Assembly (NCBI GenBank): GCA_029561465.1
Contig: JAKQIZ010000011.1
Location: forward strand, 1-32,976
Direction: 5' to 3'
DNA: 32,976 nucleotides
Source of the DNA: Deltaproteobacteria bacterium
GTDB taxonomy: Bacteria; Desulfobacterota; Syntrophia; Syntrophales; UBA8958
Of this stretch, positions 23,740-30,349 are shown in pieces. Position 1 is the stretch's first letter; every line of letters starts with the position of its first letter. The notes beneath the pieces were generated by a model. It did no database searches. It was not told the origin of the DNA and worked only from the letters and a program-made list of their open reading frames with translations. A program made the position numbers and the translations under genes.

Positions 23740-26157
23740 ATGAAGGTAAGTCTTAAATGGCTCCGGGACTATGTCGATGTCGATATGGAACCGGCGGTTC
23801 TGGCGGAAAGCCTTACCATGGCGGGTCTGGAAGTGGAGGCAGTCGAGGAGGCGGGACCCGATTTCGACGGGATCGTGGTGGCCAGAATTCTTACCGTGCG
23901 CCCCCATCCCCAATCGTATAAGCTGCACCTGTGTGAAGTCACCATCGGCTCGGAGACACTGCCCATTGTATGCGGTGCCCCCAACACCAAGGCCGGCACC
24001 AACGTTGCCTTAGCCCGGGTCGGCGCCACAATTCCGGGAGGCTATACCATCAAGAGTTCACGCCTCCGCGGCGAACTCTCCGAGGGGATGCTCTGTTCAG
24101 AAGAGGAATTGGGAATTGGCGAAGATAATACGGGGATCATGATCCTCCCTCCGGAACTGCCCTTGGGAATGGACCTTAAGGAGGCTCTGGGGCTGTTGGA
24201 TACAGTCCTGGATATCGGCATTACGCCCAATCGCGCCGATTGCCTGTCCATCATCGGCATCGCCCGGGAGGTGGCGGCGATTACGGGAAATACCCTGAGG
24301 TATCCGGAGACAGCCGTCCGGGAAAATGAAGAGGACATCGACGGGATCACCTCGGTTACTATAGAGGATCCAGATCTTTGCCCCCGTTATACCGCCCGAA
24401 TCATCAAGAACATCACGATAAAGCCTTCGCCGGCGTGGATGCGGGAACGCCTGGAGGCCGTCGGTCTGCGGGCCATAAACAATATCGTGGATGTCACCAA
24501 TTTTGTCATGATGGAGCTGGGCCAACCCCTCCATGCCTTCGATTACCGGTTCCTTGAGGAAGGACGCATCGTCGTCCGACGTTCCCGCAACGGGGAGCAT
24601 TTCGTCTCCCTCGACGAAAAAGACCGGGTGCTGAGGGCCGATACTCTGATGATTTGTGATGGTGTCAAACCCGTGGCCATTGCGGGCATCATGGGCGGAT
24701 TGAATTCGGAGGTTAAAGACGACACCTCCACCATTCTTCTGGAGAGCGCCTATTTCCATCCGGCCTCCATCCACCGTTCTTCCCGCTGGCTGGGCATGGG
24801 TACCGATGCAGCCTTCCGCTTCGAACGAGGCATTGACCCCGAAGGGGTGGTGCGGGCATTGAACCGGGCGGCACAACTTATGGCGGAACTTGGAGATGGA
24901 GAAATCTGCAGGGGATACATCGATGTTTACCCGCGGCAAATCAGTGTCTCAAAAGACATACCCCTGCGGGGGCGGCGGGTGAGCGAGATATTGGGAACGA
25001 ACATTTCCGCCCGTGAGGCAGCCGGAATTCTGGAGCGATTGGAGATGACCATTGTTCCCGCGGGTGGTGACGACTATCTGGTTACCCCTCCCACCTGCCG
25101 GGTGGATATCGCCCGGGAGATCGATCTGATCGAAGAGATTGCCCGGATCCATGGTTTCCATAATATTCCCGTCACCATGCCCGCATCAGGGGTCGCTCCG
25201 GGACGGGAGAATTCCAGCCGTCGGCGCGAGGAGCTTCTCCGCACGGTGATGAACGGACTGGGCTATACGGAGGCGATCAATTACAGCTTCATCAACCCGG
25301 CGATGGCGGAACAACTCGGTCTGCCGGAAGGAGATCCACTGCGTTCGTTTGTAAAGATCCGCAATCCCCTGACGGAAGAACAGGCCGTCATGAGGACCAC
25401 CCTGGTCTATGGTCTGCTGGAGGTCATGAACCGGAATGCCCGGAACGGATGTGCAGACCTGAAAATATTCGAACTCGGCCGGGTTTTCTTTGCCCGGGGC
25501 AAGGAGGAATTGCCGGAAGAAAAGGCTTGCCTGGCCGCCCTGGTCACCGGCAGCCGTTATGATTCCTCCTGGCACCACCATGGGATCGGGGCGGATTTTT
25601 ACGATCTGAAGGGCGTGCTGGAATCACTTTTTGCTGTCCTGAAAATAACCGGGGCAAAATTTATTGCGCCGGCGGCTGAATGGTCTTTTCTTCATCCCGG
25701 ACGGTCCTGCCGCGTCATGATCGGGGAAAAGGTCGCGGGTTTCCTCGGGGAGATTCATCCCCAGGTGCAGGAAAGGCTGGATTTGCGCAGTCGCGCCCTG
25801 GTGTTACAACTGGAGCTGGACAGCCTTGCAGTTCCTGCCGCGGCGGGAAGATCATTCCGGGAAATATCGAAGTATCCCGCCAGTTCCCGGGATGTGGCGT
25901 TTCTAGTACCGGCGGTTATGGAAGGAGAGGCACTGTGCCGGGCTGCTTATAACCAACATGAAGTATTACTTGAAAGTGTCTCGATTTTTGATGTATATAC
26001 GGGCAAAAATCTTCCGGAAGGAATGAAGAGCGTCGGTCTGCGGTTTTCGTATCGATCCGGTGACAGGACCTTACGGGAGGAAGAAATCAACAGTGCCCAT
26101 GGCCGGATCGTAAAAACCATGGTTGGGGCGACAGGGGCAAAGGTCCGTGGTGAATAA
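23740..26157 (+). CDS. pheT: Phenylalanyl-tRNA synthetase beta subunit
   Basis: Recognises tRNA-Phe and carries the editing site of PheRS. The 805 residues (typical length) show the N-terminal MKVSLKWLRDYVDVD segment, an EMAP/OB tRNA-binding domain (GIVVARILTVRPHPQSYKLHLCEV), the B3/B4 editing region (LRAINNIVDVTNFVMMELGQPLHAFD), the B5 domain (RRVSEILGTNISAREAAGIL) and a C-terminal anticodon-binding FDX-ACB domain (SKYPASSRDVAFLVPA). Probably translated by ribosomes continuing from pheS, since no good ribosome site is close to the ATG. Confidence 0.98.
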   Translation: MKVSLKWLRDYVDVDMEPAVLAESLTMAGLEVEAVEEAGPDFDGIVVARILTVRPHPQSYKLHLCEVTIGSETLPIVCGAPNTKAGTNVALARVGATIPGGYTIKSSRLRGELSEGMLCSEEELGIGEDNTGIMILPPELPLGMDLKEALGLLDTVLDIGITPNRADCLSIIGIAREVAAITGNTLRYPETAVRENEEDIDGITSVTIEDPDLCPRYTARIIKNITIKPSPAWMRERLEAVGLRAINNIVDVTNFVMMELGQPLHAFDYRFLEEGRIVVRRSRNGEHFVSLDEKDRVLRADTLMICDGVKPVAIAGIMGGLNSEVKDDTSTILLESAYFHPASIHRSSRWLGMGTDAAFRFERGIDPEGVVRALNRAAQLMAELGDGEICRGYIDVYPRQISVSKDIPLRGRRVSEILGTNISAREAAGILERLEMTIVPAGGDDYLVTPPTCRVDIAREIDLIEEIARIHGFHNIPVTMPASGVAPGRENSSRRREELLRTVMNGLGYTEAINYSFINPAMAEQLGLPEGDPLRSFVKIRNPLTEEQAVMRTTLVYGLLEVMNRNARNGCADLKIFELGRVFFARGKEELPEEKACLAALVTGSRYDSSWHHHGIGADFYDLKGVLESLFAVLKITGAKFIAPAAEWSFLHPGRSCRVMIGEKVAGFLGEIHPQVQERLDLRSRALVLQLELDSLAVPAAAGRSFREISKYPASSRDVAFLVPAVMEGEALCRAAYNQHEVLLESVSIFDVYTGKNLPEGMKSVGLRFSYRSGDRTLREEEINSAHGRIVKTMVGATGAKVRGE

Positions 26158-26184
26158 AACGGCGAGATGACAGGAGGAGAAACA

Positions 26185-26460
26185 ATGACGAAGATTGATA
26201 TTATTCAGGACGTATACGAGAAACTCGGCTTTTCCAAGAAGGATTCTGCACGGATTGTCGAATCGGTATTTGAAATCATGAAAGAATGCCTGGGTCGGGG
26301 AGAAAAGATAAAGATATCGGGATTCGGCAACTTCGTCGTCAAGGAGAAGAAGTCGCGGCGGGGCCGTAATCCACAGACGGGCAAAGAAATAGAGATTTCG
26401 GCCCGTCGCGTCCTTACCTTCAAGTCGAGCCAAGTCCTGCGAAAGGCGCTCAACGGCTGA
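26185..26460 (+). CDS. ihfA: Integration host factor alpha subunit
   Basis: A DNA-bending protein of the HU/IHF family that works as a heterodimer with IhfB. From ATG 26185 (AGGAGG at good spacing) it is 91 residues. The fold and sequence ISGFGNFVVKEKKSRRGRNPQTGKEI are typical, with the intercalating proline in RNPQTG. The position after pheT is the conserved location of ihfA in proteobacteria and supports IhfA over HU. No ihfB is in the window. Confidence 0.94.
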   Translation: MTKIDIIQDVYEKLGFSKKDSARIVESVFEIMKECLGRGEKIKISGFGNFVVKEKKSRRGRNPQTGKEIEISARRVLTFKSSQVLRKALNG

Positions 26461-26497
26461 TCCGGGATCGTAAACCAACAATGACGGGAGTCTGATT

Positions 26498-26839
26498 ATG
26501 GATGAATCGATTCCTGACAAGACTTACTTCCGCATTGGAGAAGTGAGCAGCATCCTCGGTGTGGAACCTTATGTGGTCCGCTACTGGGAGTCGGAGTTCA
26601 AATCGGTACGACCTGTCCGCACCGGGTCCGATCAGCGGCTTTACCGCCGTAAGGATCTCGAGCAACTGCTACTCATCAGGAACCTCCTGTATAGAGACAA
26701 CTTTACTATTCGGGGTGCAAAAAAACAGCTTTCCAGAAAAAATCCGGATCCGAGCCGTGACGGGCTGCCAAATGAGGATCGACGGCTCCTCAGAGAAGTA
26801 AAAGCGGAATTGTCTAAAATCAGGGAGCTTCTTTCCTGA
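26498..26839 (+). CDS. MerR-like transcriptional regulator
   Basis: A 113-residue protein with a MerR-type winged helix-turn-helix at about residues 10-78 (YFRIGEVSSILGVEPYVVRYWESEF, then QRLYRRKDLEQLLLIRNLLY). After it comes a short tail of charged residues (DRRLLREVKAELSKIRELL) instead of a ligand-binding domain. GGGAG lies eight bases before the ATG. A short MerR-like protein just after ihfA is a conserved arrangement, but its target is unknown. Confidence 0.9.
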   Translation: MDESIPDKTYFRIGEVSSILGVEPYVVRYWESEFKSVRPVRTGSDQRLYRRKDLEQLLLIRNLLYRDNFTIRGAKKQLSRKNPDPSRDGLPNEDRRLLREVKAELSKIRELLS

Positions 26840-27061
26840 GACCGCCAGAGCCGCTCGGGGAAGATCCGCCAAGGCTAATACGACAGCCATCTTCCCTCCA
26901 CCGGCGGTGATCCAAACGGATAGATCATTTCCGCCTTCCCCCCGGTGTTCCTTTAAATTCCTGATCCTTGCCGACATCTCAGCCGAGGCCCGCCGGTATT
27001 GACGGTCTCTTTTTACAAATCGCCGGAGTTGTCTTCCATCCCTGCGGGACGCGAGGGCAGG
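26840..27061. other. Intergenic region, convergent genes
   Basis: About 220 bases between the MerR-like gene and the oppositely oriented PxxKW-type gene. I see no gene and no convincing terminator; a TCTCTTTTT tract near 27005 lacks a matching stem. Confidence 0.5.
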
Positions 27062-27355
27062 TTATTTCTTTTTCTTCGCGCGACTCGCCCGCTTGGAGGC
27101 CTTCAAGGGGTTGATCTTCTGGGTGTTTTCCTTGATTACCAGCTTAACGTGGGTGGCCCGGGGGCAATTGCCCATAAGCCATCTGCTGGCCGGATCCATG
27201 TATACCTGGCAGAAGCGACCGGTCGCCAGCTCGACTATCTTGCCGCAGCCTTCGCATTTTTCCACAATCGTTTTACAAGCCCCATCCTTGAAGGCGCAGC
27301 CATTGCTCTTCATGAACACACAATCGGCGCCCGTTCTGATCGTCTGACAAATCAT
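27062..27355 (-). CDS. PxxKW-family cysteine-rich protein
   Basis: A 97-residue cytosolic protein with eight cysteines (residues 3, 12, 20, 27, 34, 37, 49, 64). The order MICQTIRTGADCVF, NGCAFKDGACKTIVEKCEGCGK, TGRFC, PASRW, GNCPRATHVK and KINPLKASKRASR matches the PxxKW family found mainly in Deltaproteobacteria (family recalled from memory). The name motif is conserved except that Lys is replaced by Arg (PASRW). The cysteines suggest a metal or iron-sulfur site, but no function is known to me. The ATG at 27355 has TGAGGTG six bases upstream, better than GTG 27364 in the track. It has its own strong promoter and ends in a lysine tail. Confidence 0.88.
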   Translation of the reverse strand: MICQTIRTGADCVFMKSNGCAFKDGACKTIVEKCEGCGKIVELATGRFCQVYMDPASRWLMGNCPRATHVKLVIKENTQKINPLKASKRASRAKKKK

Positions 27356-27382
27356 CTTTTTCACCTCAAAAAAAAGTTGGTA

Positions 27383-27411
27383 TTTCTAACAAATAACCAT
27401 GGTTCTGTCAA
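27383..27411 (-). promoter_or_regulatory. Predicted sigma70 promoter of the PxxKW-type gene
   Basis: On the minus strand TTGACA (27411-27406), 17 bases, TAGAAA (27388-27383). The predicted start near 27376 leaves about 20 nt containing the ribosome site. Confidence 0.75.
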
Positions 27412-27441
27412 GGATAAAGGGGTCAAAACATGGGGAATGAA

Positions 27442-27470
27442 TTGACTTAAAAGGTCCGTCGTGCTAGAAG
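27442..27470 (+). promoter_or_regulatory. Predicted sigma70 promoter of the EIID-HPr-EI operon
   Basis: TTGACT (27442-27447), 17 bases, TAGAAG (27465-27470). The predicted start near 27477 lies about 38 nt upstream of the ATG at 27515, which fits that ATG being the intended start of the first gene. Confidence 0.6.
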
Positions 27471-27543
27471 AACCGCTATCTACTGCCATGGCGGCTGGGG
27501 AGAAAAGGTTGAGGATGAAGACATCGGATCTGCCCGGTTTTTT

Positions 27544-28260
27544 TTGCGGTCCCTCTTCGTGATGTCGTCCCTGAATTTCAGGAGAATGCAGAATCTGGGT
27601 TTTGCCTATGCCATTTTACCCCTGACCCGCAACATGGATGAAAACAAGGAAAGGATCGTGGCCTTTCTTCAGCGCCAGCTCGAATACTTCAACACCCATC
27701 CCTATCTATCCGGCGCCGTCCTTGGCGCAACGATAAGACTGGCGGAAGAAGAAGACGCCGTTGCCCCCACCGATCAAACCGCGACAACGAAACTGAAAAA
27801 ATCCCTTATGGGTCCCTATGCCGCCATCGGCGACAATTTCTTCTGGGGGAGTCTCCGACCCCTGGCCGGAATCATCGCGGCGATTCTCGCTTATGAGGGG
27901 TTTATCTGGGCGCCGTTCGTTTTTCTTCTGATCTTCGATCCCCTGCATTTATGGATCCGTTGGCAAGGATTTCTTGAAGGCTACCGCCAAGGATGGCGGG
28001 GGATCGCTTATATCCAGTCCTGGAAACTGCCGCTGCTGGCTCATTACCTGCGCTGGGTTTCCCTGATCATCCTTGGGGTGATGACCGGGTTGCTTACCGC
28101 GGACATACACCTTTTTCCGGGACAGTTTTGGCTGCGGCAGGGACTGAATATTGCCGTGCTGGCAGCGGTACTGCTGTTTTATATTGCCGTACGCCGGGGA
28201 TTGTCGCCGCTACTGATCTTTTACGTGCTGACCGCCGTTTGTTTGGTGGTGATGATTTGA
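27544..28260 (+). CDS. PTS mannose-family EIID component, apparent frameshift near the N-terminus
   Basis: Membrane component of a mannose-type phosphotransferase system. The reading frame shows the EIID signatures SSLNFRRMQNLGFAYAILP, the GPYAAIGDNFFWGSLRPLAG loop and LLIFDPLHLWIRWQGFLEGYRQG, and ends in several membrane helices. Within this frame the possible starts (TTG 27544, ATG 27562) have no ribosome site. A well-placed ATG at 27515 (AAGG six bases upstream) runs out of frame through eight Ts (27538-27545) and stops at 27562. With one extra T it would read MKTSDLPGFFLRSLFVMSSL, a normal EIID beginning. The gene is thus either broken, mis-sequenced, or rescued by slippage. No EIIA, EIIB or EIIC gene is adjacent. 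Confidence 0.85.
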   Translation: MRSLFVMSSLNFRRMQNLGFAYAILPLTRNMDENKERIVAFLQRQLEYFNTHPYLSGAVLGATIRLAEEEDAVAPTDQTATTKLKKSLMGPYAAIGDNFFWGSLRPLAGIIAAILAYEGFIWAPFVFLLIFDPLHLWIRWQGFLEGYRQGWRGIAYIQSWKLPLLAHYLRWVSLIILGVMTGLLTADIHLFPGQFWLRQGLNIAVLAAVLLFYIAVRRGLSPLLIFYVLTAVCLVVMI

Positions 28261-28261
28261 T

Positions 28262-28531
28262 ATGCAGGAGATAAGGACCTTCGAGGTAAAGAACAAGCTG
28301 GGAATCCATGCCCGGGTGGCGGCAAAGCTGGTAGAGGAGGCCAGAAGATACAAGGCGAGAATATTCTTTGAATATGAAGGACAAGAGGTCAACGGCAAGA
28401 GCCTCCTCGGCATTCTGACTTTGGCGTGTGGATCGGGAGGCAGAATGACGGTCAAGGTAGAGGGCAGCGATGCCGCCAAGGCGCTGTCTGCTCTGGAGCG
28501 ACTGTTTGCCGATAAATTCGGAGAGGATTAG
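28262..28531 (+). CDS. ptsH: HPr-family phosphocarrier protein
   Basis: Accepts phosphate from enzyme I and hands it to EIIA. The 89 residues include the phospho-histidine motif LGIHARVAAKLVE (His16). The usual Pro after HAR is Val here. VNGKSLLGILTLACG contains Ser47, equivalent to the regulatory Ser46 phosphorylated by HPr kinase in other bacteria, so dual control is possible. It starts one base after the EIID stop and ends 18 bases before ptsI. Confidence 0.94.
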   Translation: MQEIRTFEVKNKLGIHARVAAKLVEEARRYKARIFFEYEGQEVNGKSLLGILTLACGSGGRMTVKVEGSDAAKALSALERLFADKFGED

Positions 28532-28549
28532 CAAAAGGTAACAATAGTT

Positions 28550-30331
28550 ATGCCTGTAGAAAAGAACAAAAAAACTATGGTGCTCAAAGGAATCGGTGTA
28601 TCACCTGGGGTGGTGACGGGACGGGCTTACCTTTTCGATCGCCTCGATGCCCAGATTTCCTTTTACAAACTCAACAAGGCAGGCCTGATAACAAAGGAAA
28701 TCAGGCGTTTCCGGGAAGCATTGCGGGCCTCGGAGCGGCAGTTGAAGGAAATCAAGAGTAAACTGACAGAGGTAGCGGGCCTGGAACCGATCTATATTAT
28801 GGATGTCCATATTATGATCCTCAAAGACAGATCATTTGTCGCCAACGTGGTCCAGCGAATTCGTGAAATGTCTGTAAACGCGGAATGGGCCGTTCGTTTG
28901 ACCATTGATAAATACCGCGACATATTTGAGAAAATGGACGATGAATACCTGCGGGACCGCTTCAACGATATCCGTTATGTCGGGCAGATGATCCTCCGCA
29001 ATCTTGCCGGACGGCGCCAGGAAACGATCTCCCCCCTAGGTGAAGGGGTGATCGTTATCGCCACGGATTTGTCACCTGCAGATACCGCCCAGATGATGAT
29101 CGACAAGGTGCTGGCTTTTGCTACCGACATGGGAAGTAAGACCTCCCATACGGCCATTGTGGCCCGATCCATAGCCATCCCGGCGGTTGTGGGACTGGAG
29201 AGGGTAACCAGACAGGTCCGGACGAACGATCTCATCATCATCGACGGCACCGCCGGTCTGGTCATCGTCAATCCCGATCCGGAGCTCCTGCACCGCTACG
29301 AGGAGAAAAAGCACCATTACCAGACGGTTCGGGAAGAAGCGCTTAAATATGCAAAATTTCCGGCTGTTACCAGAGACCGTTGCCGGATCCAGATCGCCGG
29401 CAATATAGAGTTCATCGAAGAAATTCCCTCCGCCGTCGCCCACGGAGCCGAGGGAATCGGACTGTATCGTACCGAGTTCATATACATCAACCGGGAAGAG
29501 CTGCCGACGGAGGAGGACCACTTCCTCAATTATCGCCGGGTCATCGGTGTAGAGGGGCTGGAATGGGCAACCATCCGCACCTTCGATCTGGGTGGCGACA
29601 AGTTCTTTTCCGACCCGAAACTGGCCAAGGAAATGAATCCCCAGATGGGGCTCCGGGCCATTCGTTTCTGCCTAAAGGAAATCAATCTGTTCAAGGTGCA
29701 GCTCCGGGCGATCCTCCGGGCCAGCGCCTTCGGGAAGGCAAAGATCCTCTTCCCCATGATTTCGGGCATCGAAGAAATACGTGCCGCGAAGAAGATCCTC
29801 GGAGAGGTCCGTGATGATCTGAAACAACAAGGAATCTCGGTGGGCGAGGATATCGAGATCGGTGTCATGATCGAGGTGCCATCGGCGGTCATCATCGCCG
29901 AGGAACTGGCCAAGGAAGTCGATTTTTTCAGTATCGGCACCAACGATCTGATTCAGTACGTCCTGGCCATCGACCGGATCAACGACCGGGTTACCTATCT
30001 CTATGAACCCCTCCACCCCGCCGTCCTCAGGATGATCAGAAAAGTGGTGGAAATAGGCCACCGGGCCGGCATTCATGTGGCCATGTGTGGGGAAATGGCC
30101 GGAGACCCCACATATGCGATGATCCTGCTGGCCATGGAAATAGACGAACTGAGCATGAATCCCCTGGCCATTCCCAAGGTAAAGGAAATCATCAGGGAAA
30201 CGACCCTGAAAGAAGCGCGACAGCTCATGAGAAGGGTAATGAAAATGGCCTCGGCGGTGGAAATTCGGGAACATGTGGAAAAGACCATGCGGGAAAAATT
30301 TTCCGGTCTTTTGGCCGGTAACGGATCTTAG
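28550..30331 (+). CDS. ptsI: Phosphoenolpyruvate-protein phosphotransferase (enzyme I)
   Basis: Transfers phosphate from phosphoenolpyruvate to HPr, the entry step of the PTS. The 593 residues carry the N-terminal HPr-binding helical region, the phosphohistidine in DMGSKTSHTAIVARS (about His200), and the PEP-binding barrel with GIGLYRTEFIYINREELPTEE, FDLGGDKF, FSIGTNDLIQYVLAIDR and the active-site Cys in AMCGEMAGD. All catalytic elements are intact. The EIID partner upstream has a frame problem, but HPr and EI appear functional. Confidence 0.97.
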   Translation: MPVEKNKKTMVLKGIGVSPGVVTGRAYLFDRLDAQISFYKLNKAGLITKEIRRFREALRASERQLKEIKSKLTEVAGLEPIYIMDVHIMILKDRSFVANVVQRIREMSVNAEWAVRLTIDKYRDIFEKMDDEYLRDRFNDIRYVGQMILRNLAGRRQETISPLGEGVIVIATDLSPADTAQMMIDKVLAFATDMGSKTSHTAIVARSIAIPAVVGLERVTRQVRTNDLIIIDGTAGLVIVNPDPELLHRYEEKKHHYQTVREEALKYAKFPAVTRDRCRIQIAGNIEFIEEIPSAVAHGAEGIGLYRTEFIYINREELPTEEDHFLNYRRVIGVEGLEWATIRTFDLGGDKFFSDPKLAKEMNPQMGLRAIRFCLKEINLFKVQLRAILRASAFGKAKILFPMISGIEEIRAAKKILGEVRDDLKQQGISVGEDIEIGVMIEVPSAVIIAEELAKEVDFFSIGTNDLIQYVLAIDRINDRVTYLYEPLHPAVLRMIRKVVEIGHRAGIHVAMCGEMAGDPTYAMILLAMEIDELSMNPLAIPKVKEIIRETTLKEARQLMRRVMKMASAVEIREHVEKTMREKFSGLLAGNGS

Positions 30332-30349
30332 GAGCACAGGTGGCCATCC

